Part shown: one piece after another, positions 10,597 through 20,820 of the stretch
How the letters are laid out: the number at the start of each line of letters is the position of its first letter
Position numbering within the stretch: the stretch's first letter is position 1
NCBI GenBank assembly: GCA_963691815.1
Contig: OY829645.1
Coordinates: forward strand, 48,264,200-48,328,199
Direction of reading: 5' to 3'
Length of the DNA: 64,000 bases
Source: Echiichthys vipera
Lineage: Eukaryota; Chordata; Actinopteri; Perciformes; Trachinidae
Translations under genes and position numbers: made by a program
Notes under the pieces: generated by a model
Told to the model about the DNA's origin: nothing
What the model saw: only the letters and a program-made list of their open reading frames with translations
The model's database searches: none

Positions 10597-10872
10597 TTAT
10601 ATTTTTTTGTATTTATTTTCAGCCTCCTTAGTTCTTTCTTTTATAAATTCTCTATATAGTGTATTTTTCTTTTTACAGGCGTTCTGTAATCCCTTAGTGA
10701 CCCATGGTCGATCTGAGTATTTATGTTTCCTACTATGTTGTTTAATAGGACAATTTTTATTATATAATGATGTAAATATGCTTAAAAATGTGTTGTATGC
10801 CTTATCAATATCACTTTCCTTATACACAGCGTCCCACTTTTGTTCACACAGGTCATTTCTCAGTGCTTCCAT
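10597..10872 (-). pseudogene. LINE-A endonuclease-RT linker
   Basis: About 91 open codons on the minus strand with DLCEQKWDAVYKESDIDKAY, NKNCPIKQ, KYSDRPWVTKGLQNACKKKN and LYREFIKERT. This lysine-rich segment normally lies between endonuclease and RT in CR1/L2-type polyproteins. It follows the endonuclease piece ending at 10887 with a small gap or frameshift. Confidence 0.7.
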
Positions 10873-10886
10873 AGTTCCTTCTGTCC

Positions 10887-11201
10887 TCAGTCGTCTATAC
10901 GTCGTCTTCTCATCCGTCCGACTTCCTTTAAATCCACCATCGTAAACTGTGAAGACAAATGGTCACTGAGGTCAATGATGAGTAATCCAGGGACAGTGCT
11001 GTCTTCAGTATCATTGGTGAAGATGTTGTGGATTAATGTGGAACAGTGAGGTCTGGTGATTTTTGGATACAGGCTCCTGCTGCACATTGTACTAATGAGT
11101 TCGTCTGCTGCTTTGTGCTCGTTTGGATTCACAAGATCAATATTGAGGTCGCCACAGATGAAAATGACTTTTTGATGAACCTTTGGAAAAGATGCCTCCA
11201 T
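10887..11201 (-). pseudogene. LINE-A AP-type endonuclease, C-terminal half
   Basis: Minus-strand frame with VIFICGDLNIDL (the GDxN motif of the APE fold), RPHCSTLIHNIFTND and LSDHLSSQF (the SDH catalytic end). In a working element this enzyme nicks the target DNA for target-primed reverse transcription. The upstream part was separated by the tandem duplication at 11088-12865, so the domain is split; the N-terminal half is at 12846-13436. Confidence 0.8.
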
Positions 11202-11399
11202 CCAGTTATTGAACCTGGCGCCCTTTATATACAGCTGATTATTACATTTTTGTTTTTCTCTCTGCAGATTTCAATTGTTATGCATTCAAACATCCTCAAA
11301 GCAACGTCAGTCAAAAAAAAGCAACTGGACTTGGTTCTTTGTCAGGAAGACGTTTCACCTCTGATCCAAGAGGCTTCATCAGTTCATGTACGCATCTGA

Positions 11400-11648
11400 C
11401 CAGGCTGGGACTGGACCAGGACCAGGACCAGGACCAGGATCAGGACCAGGACCAGAACCAGAACCAGAACCAGGACCAGAACCAGAACCAGGCTGGGACT
11501 GGACCAGGACCAGGACCAGGACCAGGACCAGGACCAGGCTGGGACCAGGACCAGGACCAGGACCAGAACCAGGCTGGGACTGGACCAGGACCAGGACCAG
11601 GACCAGGACCAGGACCAGGACCAGGACCAGGCTGGGACTGGTCCAACT
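11400..11648 (+). repeat. GACCAG hexamer minisatellite (copy 1 of duplication)
   Basis: About 240 bp of ACCAGG units with A/G variants (ACCAGA), interrupted at irregular intervals by GCTGGGACTGG. It ends at GGTCCAACTAACTGGTGTGG, the same border as at 1520 and 3275. Confidence 0.9.
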
Positions 11649-11794
11649 AACTGGTGTGGAGATCCAGGTATTTAACCTCTCACAGGCCGATGATGTCACT
11701 GGAACCCTTTGTGCTCCAAGTGCCAACGACCGTCGTTAGAGTGGCAGACGTTGGTGGAAGTAGGTTTGGACTTCGTTAGTGCTCTATTGAAAAA

Positions 11795-12012
11795 AGACAC
11801 AGAAGACACAAAAAGACACAAAACGACGACAAAAAGACACAAAACGACGACAAAAAGACACAAAAAACGCAAAAAAACGCAAAAAAACGCAAAAAAGTCG
11901 CAAAAAACGCAAAAAAAGCAAAAAATACGCAAAAAAACACAAAAAAACACAAAAAAGTCGCAAAAAGGCAAAAAAAGCTACAAATACGCAAAAAAAACAC
12001 ACAAAAAAAAAT
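11795..12012 (+). repeat. A-rich minisatellite, AAAAAGACAC / AAAAAACGC units
   Basis: Starts as AAAAGACACAAAACGACGAC units and grades into shorter CAAAAAACG-type units. On the minus strand this gives phenylalanine- and cysteine-rich open frames with no biological meaning. The partner copy at 12650-12835 is shorter. Confidence 0.85.
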
Positions 12013-12365
12013 GGCGTCTCCATTTTAGTTTTTGTCTCTGCAGATTTCAATCGTCAATCTTGTACTAATGAGTTCGTCTGCTGCTTTGTGCTCGTTTGGA
12101 TTCAAGAGATCAATATTGAGGTCGCCACAGATGAAAATGACTTTTTGATGAACCTTTGAAAAAGATGCCTCCATCCAGTTATTGAACCTGGCGCCCTTTA
12201 TATACAGCTGATTATTACATTTTTGTTTTTTTCTCTACAGATTTCAATTGTTATGCATTCAAACATCCTCAAAGCAATTTCAGTCAAAAACAGCTGGACT
12301 TGGTTCTTTGTCAGGAAGACGTTTCACCTCTGATCCAAGAGGCTTTTTCAGTTCATGTACGCATC

Positions 12366-12506
12366 TGACCAGGCTGGGACTGGACCAGGACCAGGACCAG
12401 GACCAGGACCAGGACCAGGACCAGGACCAGGACCAGAACCAGGCTGGGACTGGACCAGGACCAGGACCAGGACCAGGACCAGGACCAGGCTGGGACTGGT
12501 CCAACT
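12366..12506 (+). repeat. GACCAG hexamer minisatellite (copy 2 of duplication)
   Basis: Shorter partner of 11400-11648: two runs of ACCAGG hexamers separated by a single GCTGGGACTGG block. Variation in unit number between the two copies shows the array changed length after duplication. Confidence 0.9.
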
Positions 12507-12649
12507 ATCTGATGTGGGATCCTGGTCTTTAACCTCTCACAAGGCCGATGATGTCACTGGAACCCTTTGTGCTCCAAGTGCCAACGACCGTCGCTTGAGT
12601 GACAGTCGTTGGTGGGAAATTGGTTTTGACTTCGTTAGTGCTCTATTGA

Positions 12650-12838
12650 GTAAAGACACAGAAGACACAAAAAGACACAAAAAGACACAAAACGACGACA
12701 AAAAGACACAAAAAGACACAAAAAACGCAAAAAAAACGCAAAAAAAAAGCAAAAAATACGCAAAAAAACACAAAAAAGTCGCAAAAAAGGCAAAAAAAAG
12801 CTACAAATACGCAAAAAAAACACACAAAAAAATGGCGT
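12650..12838 (+). repeat. A-rich minisatellite (second copy)
   Basis: Second copy of the AAAAAGACAC-type array, about 30 bp shorter than the first, ending at the same AAAAAAATGGCGTCT border. Confidence 0.85.
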
Positions 12839-12845
12839 CTACATT

Positions 12846-13436
12846 TTAGTTTTTGTCTCTGCAGATTTCAATCGTTACACATTCAAACAGATTGTCCACA
12901 GCAGTTGACACATTTTCCACTTCCCTATAGTTCAAGTCTTTTTCCACACATACAGCCACGCCTCCTCCGCTTTTGTTCTTCCTGTTAATGTGGTTGAGTT
13001 CATATCCATCCAGCTCAAAATCCATTTCTTTATCAGCTTTAATCCATGTTTCTGATAGGGCAATAATCTTGAATGGTTTTTTAAATTTATTCACGTAATC
13101 CTTAATGCTACTAAAATTTGCGTACATGCTTCTGCTGTTGAAATGGATTATGGATAGTTTGTTATCCATTTTAATGGTTTGATTGTACTGTTCGTCCGTG
13201 TAGTAACAGCAATTATCATTAATATTGGAAAAGAAATTAATGTCTGGATCTATATCGTTTTCTACGTCCAGTACATTACGGTCTGTATACTGAAAAGTTT
13301 TCAGATCCATGTTGTGGAGATCAGAAGTCCTTTGAGTTGTGTCCTCACAGTTCCCAGATGTGTGTGATATATCTCCAACGGTGTCATGATCGTGTGTAGA
13401 TGGATCATACCTTAAAGTCCAGTTCATGATGCTCAT
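12846..13436 (-). pseudogene. LINE-A AP-type endonuclease, N-terminal half
   Basis: About 196 open codons on the minus strand. After a weakly conserved lead the frame shows LSIIHFNSRSMYANFSSIKD, IIALSETWIKADKEMDF (the ALxETW catalytic motif) and KSGGGVAVCVEKDL. These are the first motifs of the APE endonuclease of CR1/L2-type LINEs. The domain is broken off where the duplicated minisatellite block begins; the remaining half is at 10887-11201. Confidence 0.8.
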
Positions 13437-13560
13437 TGGTACCTGTCCAGCTCTTCCATGTTCCTGATGACGACCATTTTTGCTTGTTCTGTTGTTCCGT
13501 TCAGCTTAATCAGTACTTTACAATTGCTTGTCCATGTGCTTTGAATTTCCCCTTGTTTTC

Positions 13561-14001
13561 TCAGAATGCTTTTCTTGCGATGTCGGAGTTGCGTTTAGTG
13601 AGGTGCTCGTTAATGAATACATTAGTTCCTTTCAGTTTCCTTCCCTGCTTCAGCAGTGCCGACTTGTGTTTCCTGTTTACAAATCTCATGATGATGGTCG
13701 ATGCATTCCCGTCACTTTTCCGGGGCAGAGGGTGGCGAGCCTCTATGTTGTTTGAATCTACTTCAATCCCCTTTGAGTGGAAGAAGGCAGCCACCTGTTG
13801 CTCTGCCGATCTGTCATCCTGCTCACCGGGCTCCCCCCTGTTGTCAGTGGTCACCGACCGGGCGAATGACCGGGGTTTGATGCGGAGCCCAGTCACAACA
13901 ACATCATAGATCCTGGAGTATTGCTCCAGGTCTGCCACTCTGTTCTCCAGCTCCACCAGACGCCGGTCCTTCTCGGCGTTCTGGATCCTGAGAGCCTTCA
14001 C
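13561..14001 (-). pseudogene. LINE-A ORF1 nucleic-acid-binding protein
   Basis: About 146 open codons on the minus strand. A heptad-like lead (ENRVADLEQYSRIYDVVVTG) resembles the coiled coil plus RRM start of L1-type ORF1 proteins, followed by VAAFFHSKGIEVDSNNIEA, IIMRFVNRKHKSALLKQG and LKGTNVFINEHLT. Such proteins bind the element's RNA and act as chaperones. The start is probably upstream of 14001, in a region without a clear frame. Separated from the endonuclease frame by about 120 bp. Confidence 0.7.
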
Positions 14002-14060
14002 GGGTGTTTTTAAGTTCGCCTCCCTCCTCAGCTGTCATTGCCATCTTCGGCGGCATGCTG

Positions 14061-14440
14061 CTGCTAGGTAACGCCGACAATCAGCTGTTAGCCTAGCCAC
14101 CGGCTAGGTGATCTGCAAACTTTGCAACTGGCGTTGCGCTTCAGTCCGTGTTCCAAAATCAGCGTCGTAACCAAGCAGTGTCCAAGCCAGAGGTATCAAT
14201 AGTAAGGTCAATGTCCATGATCCAGGATCAGTTAGCAAAAGTAGAAAAAATTGTCAAAAACCGAGCACCAAACACAGAACGAGCGAGCGAAGAAACAGGA
14301 ACAGGAAACAAAATAAATAAATGGTTTCAGAGTCCATATATCAGCTTCCGATAGTTCTTTTTTACTTTTCATAAATGTGAAAATGTCCAGCACATAATAA
14401 ATCAATGTGTTCACTTCACTCACTGGGTTCATGTAGCGCA
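14061..14440 (-). other. Probable LINE-A 5' UTR, no gene
   Basis: Sequence upstream of ORF1 in the minus orientation, GC-rich near 14090-14140 and otherwise undistinguished. I infer 5' UTR from position only. Confidence 0.35.
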
Positions 14441-14755
14441 CGCACCGCGAACAGCAAGCGCAAGTCACACAGTTAGTGAAATAATGTCCACCTGTGTGCA
14501 ATCTAAGTGTCACATGATCCATCAGTGCACACACACATCTTTATTTAAAGGCCCCAGAGGCTGCAACACCTAAGCAAGAGGCACCACTGACCAAACTCTG
14601 CCATGAAGACCAAGAACTCTCCAAACAAGTGAGGGACAAAGTTGAGAAGTACAAGTCAGGGTTAGGTTATAAGAAAATATCCAAATCATTGATGATCCCC
14701 AGGAGCAAAACATCAAATCTGTCAGAACCAACTGGAACGAACACGGCTAAAAACT
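14441..14755 (+). pseudogene. Tc1/mariner transposase N-terminal fragment
   Basis: Non-coding lead (CACACAGTTAGTGAAATAAT) followed by transposase N-terminal coding sequence with VEKYKSGLGYKKISKSL, the helix-turn-helix DNA-binding region. Cut off at about 14750. Nearly identical to 34795-35065, which continues further. Confidence 0.7.
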
Positions 14756-14849
14756 TTGTGTCAGGTTTTTGAAAGTAGAAGTCGAGACGTGAAACATCTG
14801 TATTTGTCTTGATGTGTTGAAGAAACAAAAGGCCAATAAATTAAGTTAC

Positions 14850-15765
14850 TGCCTGATCAGTGTATCCAGTCTGGAGGTGTCCTTCTTGGATATGCCCCCC
14901 CAGCACACCACAGTGTAGAAGAGGACACTGGTGACCACAGACTGGTGAGGGATCGCCGTCTCCTCAGGAAGTCCAACCTGCTTCGTGTCTTCCTGTACAG
15001 GTGTCTGGTGTGTGTTGTCCAGTCTAGTTTATTGTCCAGCCACAGCCGAGGTATTTGTACGAGTCCACAGCCTCCACCTCAGCTTCCTCTAGCAGGACTG
15101 GTCGTGGTCTTGGTCTGGACCTCCCAAAATCAATTACAGCTCCTTGGTCTTGGAGGTGTTGAGCTGTAGGTTGTTAGTGTGGCACCAGAGAGCAAAGTCC
15201 CCCACCAGACTCCGGTACTCCTCCTCTCTGTCCCCCCTGATCCATCCCACGATGACTGTCATCGGCGTACTTCTGTATGTGACACAGCTCCGAGTTGAAG
15301 ACCGAGGTGTACAGGGTGAAGATAAGAGGGGCCAGCACTGTGCACTGAGGGGCTCCAGTGCTGCTGACCACAGTGTCAGACGTGGTGTCCTTCAGCCTGA
15401 CGTACTGTGGCCTGTCAGTGAGGTAGTCCCTGACCCAGTCCACCAGGTAGGGGTCCACTCCCCTCCTGTTCAGTGTGTCCTGAAGTATAGGGAACTGGAT
15501 GGTGTTAAAGGCACTGGAGAAGTCCAGGAAGAGAGTCCTCGCTGTGCTGCTTCCCTTATCCAGATGGGAGTGGACTCGGTGCAGCATGTAGAGGATGGCA
15601 TCCTCCACACCAACATCTGGCTGCTACACAAACTGCAGGCGGTCCTGGGCGTGTTGTTCCTGGGGTCTGAGGAGGCTGAGGAAGAGCCGCTCCAACGTCT
15701 TCATCAGGAGTGAAGTGAGTGCCACCGGTCGGACACATTCAGACGCCACAAAGAAACATTTTAAA
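14850..15765 (-). pseudogene. Rex1 reverse transcriptase fragment, antisense
   Basis: The longest antisense Rex1 piece with the RT core. Minus-strand blocks are EDAILYMLHRVHSHLDKG, TLFLDFSSAFNTIQFPIL, DPYLVDWVRDYLTDRPQY, a GAPQCTVLAPLIFTLYTSVF motif with Cys where most copies have Gly, and KYADD near 15250. The C-terminal thumb (14880-15170) is degraded and frameshifted. Between about 15765 and 15908 lies a GTTTAAATGTTTGAGATGCA stretch that also precedes 17929 and 30665. Confidence 0.8.
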
Positions 15766-15907
15766 GATGAAATTTGCTGATAAACTTGCAACTGGGTGCA
15801 AATGTGAAGGCTGTTGAGTTTCTATCCTTTTGTTTAAATGTTTGAGATGCACTGTAGGAATATTCACATTTTCCCTCCATTGTCGGCCAGAAACACACAA
15901 ACAAACA

Positions 15908-16185
15908 CATGAGCACAGATGAAGTTTCCTCATCAACCCAACTTCAGGAACAGAGACTTGAACAGTCTATTTCCAAGAACCAGCTCAGGGGCAGTGCCTC
16001 TGTTTCAACACCAGAGGTCACCTGTGCACAGGAAACCCCTCTAGTCCACCACACCAACTCATCTGTTAAGTCTAGAGTTCATGTCACTGTTGCTGATTTA
16101 AAACACTTCCTTGTTCCAAGGTCAGTCACACGTCACTTGAAGAAGCAGGTTGAGATGGCAGGTCCTTGTGGACATGGCCGGGTGA
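15908..16185 (+). repeat. Unnamed 'STDEV' block
   Basis: Open frame beginning STDEVSSSTQLQEQ, with LRGSASVSTPEVTCAQETPL and a VTRHLKKQVEMAG end. The open frame runs on into antisense Rex1 sequence (133 codons in total). Three copies (15909, 17929, 30667) keep this frame open. No domain recognised. Confidence 0.6.
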
Positions 16186-16560
16186 TTATGTGGAGATCAG
16201 GGAGACGGCCTGGGGGAGGAACCTTTTTCTGTGTCTGGTGGTCTTGGCGTACAGAGCTCTGTGACGCCCCCCAGAGGGAAGAAGTGCAGACAGTGTGTGT
16301 GCAGGTGTGAGGGGTCTGCAGTGATCCTTCCTGCCCCTTTCTTCACTCTGGACTGGTTTAGGTCCTGAATGGAGGGAAGGTCGACCCTGATGAGTTTTTC
16401 TGCAGACCTGATTGTCCGTTGCAGTCTGTTCCTGTTTGGTTGCTGATCCAAACCAACAGTTACTGATGTGCACAGACAGACTGGAGGAGGATGGAGGAGT
16501 GAAAGATGGTGAGCAGCTCCTGAGGCAGGTTGAACTTCTTCAGCTGACAAAACAAAACGG
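16186..16560 (-). pseudogene. Antisense Rex1/L2-type C-terminal fragment
   Basis: Minus-strand blocks NRNRLQRTIRSAEKLIR, LPSIQDLNQSRVKKGAGRIT and ADPSHLHTHCLHFFPLGG are the conserved end of CR1/Rex1-type polymerases. The same block follows the 'STDEV' block at 18190, 20330, 30930 and 32575. Confidence 0.65.
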
Positions 16561-16885
16561 TTAGTGTGAACTAAACAGGGCTGGTGTGTGAAGTGCAGTC
16601 TGTGCAAAGTTCTACATCCTGTGTCTTCTTCAAAATAAAAGTTAACTCACTTTTAGCAGTTACACGCTCTTAATGTGAAGGTGCACTGCAGGAAGTGTTC
16701 TGTTTTTATCTTTATTAGCAGCAGCTTAACACATCCTGAACCATGAGAACAGACTCATGTCTTGTCTCACCTCACCTGCTCCTTGTTTCAACACTTTTTC
16801 TTTTTTAAATAAACTCTTGTATCCATGACAACAAGCCCTGTCCACACTTCCTTCCTACTCCGTCTCCTTCTGTCTCTCACGCTCA
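16561..16885 (+). repeat. Interspersed repeat R1 (copy 4)
   Basis: R1 copy colinear with 3756-4095, followed by the same GTGAAAGCAACTTAAAAAAC sequence. Confidence 0.6.
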
Positions 16886-17240
16886 TACAAACTTTTTTAC
16901 GGATCGTGAAAGCAACTTAAAAAACATCACACCACCACAGCTTCAGCAGTGGAAGCTTTGAACATTGCCCACTCCGGTTCAATGCCCCCAACCTCCACAG
17001 GGACGCCAGAAAAGCTCCGCCAGAGGTGTGAGTTGAAGATTCGGTGCATTTGCACAAACAACCGTTAGAGTTTACCCCACAACCTGCAGGTGCAAGGAGG
17101 CGACCATCCCGTCCACCGGGGTGAACTCTAACATCGCTGTGCTTAGCCGGGTATTCAGGAGTATCCCCACACCCGCCCGGCGCCTCACACCCTGGACAAC
17201 TCCAGAGAAGAACAGGGTGAAAACACCTGTGACCCCTGTC
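16886..17240 (+). repeat. Unnamed LINE-like fragment after R1
   Basis: Colinear with 4096-4440 (CTCCACAGGGACGCCAGAAA and TTCAGGAGTATCCCCACACC motifs). No secure coding content. Confidence 0.4.
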
Positions 17241-17830
17241 TCTCACCACAGTTCACAGGGTATCAGAACCTCAGACGAAGCTCAGCCAAGCACAGATCCA
17301 CCAACGGACATGAGTCCAGAGCTCATCCAGCCACAGGTGGCAGTAGAGAGGAGGATTAATAAATCCTGCCTGAAAGAGGAGTGGGAAACCATCACCGCAG
17401 ACCGTGTCCATCTCCTTGAAGGTCTGAAAGGGTGCATGAACAGGAAGTTTGACAAGATCGGAGAGATCATCTACAGCTATGGAGCAGAGAGATTCGGGGT
17501 GAAGGGTAAGAATCCTAGGAGACAGAAGGAACCAGCAGCTCATCTCACGTCCAGGAGACAACAAGAGATTGAGAGACTTGTGAAAGAAAGACGGTCCCTG
17601 AGAAAACAGTGGAAGAAGGCCACAGAAGTGGAAAGGAAAGGACTTGAGGCACTAGAAGAAGAAGAAGGAACGAACGAGGACCCCCAAAGCATCCGTAAGG
17701 GAACTAGAGGAGCACCTGAGGAAGACCTACTCCGACAACCAGAGGCATGGACCAGCCAGCAGTCCAGGTGACATGCCACCAATCCAGCCACCGGAGCACG
17801 GTCCGCTCAACAATCCCTGGATATTTAACA
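17241..17830 (+). pseudogene. Non-LTR element fragment upstream of RT
   Basis: An open stretch of about 180 codons carrying QPQVAVERRINKSCLKEEWE, DKIGEIIYSYGAERFGV, SRRQQEIERLVKERRSLRKQ and, in another frame at the end, MPPIQPPEH. I recognise this as the basic region that precedes the RT of a fish LINE family whose name I cannot give. The RT itself is absent. The start of the same piece recurs at 37395-37470. Confidence 0.55.
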
Positions 17831-18464
17831 ACTAGTCCTAGTTTTCCTTTTGTTTAAATGTTTGAGATGCACTGTAGGAATATTCACATTTTCCCTCCAT
17901 TGTCGGCCAGAAACACACAAACAAACACATGAGCACAGATGAAGTTTCCTCATCAACCCAACTTCAGGAACAGAGACTTGAACAGTCTATTTTCAAGAAC
18001 CAGCTCAGGGGCAGTGCCTCTGTTTCAACACCAGAGGTCACCTGTGCACAGGAAACCCCTCTAGTCCACCACACCAACTCATCTGTTAAGTCTAGAGTTC
18101 ATGTCACTGTTGTTGATTTAAAACACTTCCTTGTTTCAAGGTCAGTCACACGTCACTTGAAGAAGCAGGTTGAGATGGCAGGTCCTTGTGGACATGGCCG
18201 GGGGATTAAGTGGAGATCAGAGAGACGGCCTGGGGGAAGAACCTGTTTCTGTGTCTGGTGGTCTTGGTGTACAGAGCTCTGTGACGCCCCCCAGACGGAA
18301 GAAGTTCAGACAGTGTGTGTGCAGGTGTGAGGGGTCTGCAGTGATCCTTCCTGCCCCTTTCTTCACTCTGGACTGGTTTAGGTCCTGAATGGAGGGCAGG
18401 TCGGCCCTGATGAGTCTTTCTGCAGACCTGATTGTCCATTGCAGTCTGTTCCTGTTTGGTGGCT

Positions 18465-19087
18465 GATCGATGGCAAACCCTTTCAAAGCATCTTCAATTC
18501 CCCTCCCACCTTGCCAGGTCCCTGTTTATCGATGTTACTTCTGCTTTTAACAGCCTGCAGATTCACACCCTGCTGCAGAGACTTATTGATATCGGAGTAA
18601 ATGTTGGCATTATCCACCTTGTTAGGGACTTCCTCTCTGACCGCCCTCAACAGGTTCTGATTAATAACACTCGGTCCGACATCATTGTGCTTAATACTGG
18701 TGCTCCGCAGGGGACTATTTCATCCCCATTACTTTTCTCTACATACACAAACAAATTCCAATCAGATCTGGAAAACTTTAGTTTGTTTAAGTATGCGGAT
18801 GATACGGCCCTGGTCGCCTTATTGAAGAAGGGGGACATAGTTGGAGAGGAAGTACACAGAGCACATGTGTCAGCTCTCCAGAAGTGGTGCGATGAAAACT
18901 TCTTAGAGATCAACAGAACAAAAACACAGGAACTTGTCCTTTATGAAAAGGACCCTGTGCAGCCCCTTATAACTAAGGGACACATTGTAGAGGCAGTTCT
19001 CAAGGTCAAATATCTTGGTTCATATGTTGATTTCAGTGAAAACACTGACGATATTTTTAAAACTTGTAACCAACGTCTCCACTGTTG
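18465..19087 (+). pseudogene. LINE-B reverse transcriptase fragment (U1)
   Basis: Open frame through the RT palm: ARSLFIDVTSAFNSLQIHTL, VRDFLSDRPQQVLI, TGAPQGTISSPLLFSTYTN, a YADDTAL catalytic motif near 18795, then LEINRTKTQELVLYE and VKYLGSYVDFSENTD. CR1/L2-like. The N-terminal fingers and endonuclease are missing: the frame begins at a junction with antisense Rex1 sequence. The frame closes shortly after entering the solo LTR at 19083. Confidence 0.8.
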
Positions 19088-19565
19088 AGCTCAACCTGCA
19101 GTTACCTCCCCGGGTCCGTTGATCGGAGGATAGAAGGAGAGATCTTGAGACGATGGCTTGAGATCACACCAATATCTTTATTGGAGCACTTTGCAAAGTG
19201 GAGACAAGTTCTGATACAACTCAAACCAGGTCATACATCAGAAGAGTCTGTTGTTGTCTAGGGGTAGAGGCTTAAATACCCTTCTGTCGATGGTAACAAC
19301 TTAAAGGAAGAGAAGGCGGCAATGGGCGTTAATCTGCCTGGCAACACATTATAACACTAAAAACTGTGTGGAGGAAATTAGTGCGTGTCCCTATATGGCT
19401 ATCTAGAGAGAACAGATGTGTCTGTGTTTGCACCACAGGAAATTGTTAGTTAATGAGTGTGTGTGTGTGTGTGTGTTTGCCTAAAATGAGGAAATGAGCA
19501 TTCTTCTGTTCTTTATGGTCATAACGAGGTGAGTGTGAGTGGGCACGAGATCTCTATCTTCCCCA
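19083..19565 (-). mobile_element. Solo LTR (U1), 4-bp TSD CCAC
   Basis: A 483-bp insertion that U3 lacks at the same place (compare 31815). Ends are TGTTGAG...CCCCA, giving TG...CA borders, flanked by CCAC at 19079-19082 and 19566-19569. On the minus strand there is a TATTTAAG promoter-like box (about 19271-19279) and an AATAAA signal (19177-19182) in the order expected of U3-R-U5. A GT microsatellite lies near 19458-19475. No internal region remains, so this is a recombination product. The parent family is not recognised. Confidence 0.8.
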
Positions 19566-20065
19566 CCACCTGCTACGCCAGCTCAGCTCCTTTAGAGTGA
19601 GCGAGGTTATTATGGAAACAGTTCATAAGAACCTGATAGAGAGCGTTTTAACTTCTAACATGGCGATGTGGTACGGTGATCTAAACATCAAAGGAAGAAG
19701 CTGCAGAGAAGAGGAAACGTAGCCTCAGAAATCACAGGGATGAGACAGAAACAGTTAAGTTGTACGTACGAGGAAGTGCAAACGCTCCCTCTCATCCACT
19801 CAACGGGGAGTTTGAACTTCTTCCCTCTGGTAGACGACACAAGGTACCAAGGGCAAATCCTAATGCCATTGGAGCAGTGAACACCGTGTCCTGTTGATGC
19901 GTTTTTATTGTTGTTGCCACGGCTGTCCTGCTCTTTGCCCTGAGGATGTTTGTGTGTAAGTGTTGCTGTTGTTGTCGTCCTGTTTGTTGCTTTCATGAGA
20001 CCAAAGACAAATTTCCACATTGTGGAAAATAAATGAAACCAAACCAAACCAAACCAAACCAAACA

Positions 20066-20595
20066 CGTGAGCACAGATGAAGTTTCCTCATCAACCCAAC
20101 TTCAGGAACAGAGACTTGAACAGTCTATTTCCAAGAACCAGCTCAGGGGCAGTGCCTCTGTTTGAACACCAGAGGTCACCTGTGCACAGGAAACCCCTCT
20201 AGTCCACCACACCAACTCATCTGTTAAGTCTAGAGTTCATGTCACTGTTGTTGATTTAAAACACTTCCTTGTTTCAAGGTCAGTCACACGTCACTTGAAG
20301 AAGCAGGTTGAGATGGCAGGTCCTTGTGGACATGGCCGGGGGATTATGTGGAGATCAGGGAGACGGCCTGGGGGAAGAACCTGTTTCTGTGTCTGGTGGT
20401 CTTGGCGTACAGAGCTCTGTGACGCCCCCCAGAGGGAAGAAGTGCAGACAGTGTGTGTGCAGGTGTGAGGGGTCTGCTGTGATCCTTCCTGCCCCTTTCT
20501 TCACTCTGGACTGGTTTAGGTCCTGAATGGAGGGCAGGTCGGCCCAGATGAGTTTTTCTGCAGACCTGATTGTCTGTTGCAGTCTGTTCCTGTTT
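20066..20595 (+). repeat. Composite tandem unit U2 (interrupted)
   Basis: 'STDEV' block (20066-20330) and antisense Rex1 C-terminus (20330-20595). The unit is cut at TTCCTGTTT (20587-20595) and resumes after the same nine bases at 29544-29552, nearly 9 kb away. Confidence 0.75.
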
Positions 20596-20600
20596 TAGTC

Positions 20601-20687
20601 CCTTTGATAGCTTAGTTGGTAAAGTGGAGGACTGTAGTAGCTTTACCAGGCATCCTTAGGTTGCTAGTTCAAATCTAGCTTGAAGGA
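20601..20687 (+). tRNA. tRNA-Tyr (GTA) sequence with intron
   Basis: Cloverleaf visible: acceptor stem 20601-20607 with 20680-20686 (all positions pair if GU is allowed), A-box TAGCTTAGTTGG at 20608-20619, anticodon GTA at 20634-20636, a canonical-position intron of about 14 nt starting after 20637, T-stem GCTAG/CTAGC at 20663-20667 and 20675-20679 around loop TTCAAAT, discriminator A at 20687. A TTTT lies at 20693-20696. Relative to vertebrate tRNA-Tyr (from memory) most changes are C to T or G to A. It sits at the 5' end of a retroposed SINE, so it is probably a retrocopy of an unspliced transcript; function is doubtful. Confidence 0.7.
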
Positions 20688-20697
20688 GTGACTTTTG

Positions 20698-20820
20698 GGT
20701 GGCAGTTGCTCAGTCCATAGGTGACTCGGCTTGGCACGGGAGGGTTGTTGGCTCGAGTCCATGTGGGAACCATGAATGGAGCATGCACTGGTGGCTGGAG
20801 AGGTGCCAGCTCATCTCCTG
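20698..20820 (+). mobile_element. HE1/AFC-type SINE, 5' half
   Basis: Head with A-box-like GCTCAGTCCATAGG and B-box-like GGCTCGAGTCC, then GGTGGCTGGAGAGGTGCCAG, as in the intact copy at 25643. Interrupted at 20820 after CATCTCCTG by the EnSpm-like transposon; the second half is at 29344. Confidence 0.8.

Larger units (their letters stand above)
11088..12865. repeat. 0.97-kb tandem duplication inside LINE-A
   Basis: Sequence from ACTAATGAGTTCGTCTGCTG at 11091 repeats at 12064, a period of 973 bp. Each copy holds, in order, a piece of LINE-A endonuclease sequence, the hexamer minisatellite module, a segment with GATGATGTCACTGGAACCCT, and an A-rich minisatellite. Copy 2 is shorter in both minisatellites. 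The duplication therefore postdates insertion of the hexamer module into LINE-A. Confidence 0.8.
6910..14060 (-). mobile_element. Near full-length decayed LINE (LINE-A), minus strand
   Basis: Reading the minus strand from 14060 to 6910 gives the parts of one APE-type non-LTR retrotransposon in order: ORF1 coiled-coil protein (14001-13561), endonuclease N-terminal half (13436-12846), endonuclease C-terminal half with GDLNIDL and SDH motifs (11201-10887), linker (10872-10597), RT core with FADDTN (8671-8312), C-terminal part (7680-7127) and a 3' tail of ATTC repeats (about 6915). Three SINEs, a CT-rich tract, another LINE tail and a 0.97-kb tandem duplication interrupt it. The clade looks CR1/L2-like; I do not assign a family name. 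Not functional. Confidence 0.75.
17929..20065 (+). repeat. Composite tandem unit U1 (1.65 kb plus solo LTR)
   Basis: Unit order is 'STDEV' block (17929-18190), antisense Rex1 C-terminus (18190-18465), LINE-B RT (18465-19082), solo LTR (19083-19565), LINE-B 3' end with an AACCAA tail (19570-20065). Without the LTR it is about 1.65 kb, the same as U3 (30665-32310) and U4 without its LTR (32312-34450). U2 begins at 20066 directly after this tail. Confidence 0.75.

Noticed and set aside
11386..11739. Open frames of Gly-Pro, Asp-Gln or Thr-Arg dipeptides
   Set aside because: Products of the GACCAG hexamer in three frames.
11696..12050. Phe/Cys-rich antisense frames resembling a membrane protein
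   Set aside because: Antisense of the A-rich minisatellite; no flanking coding signal.
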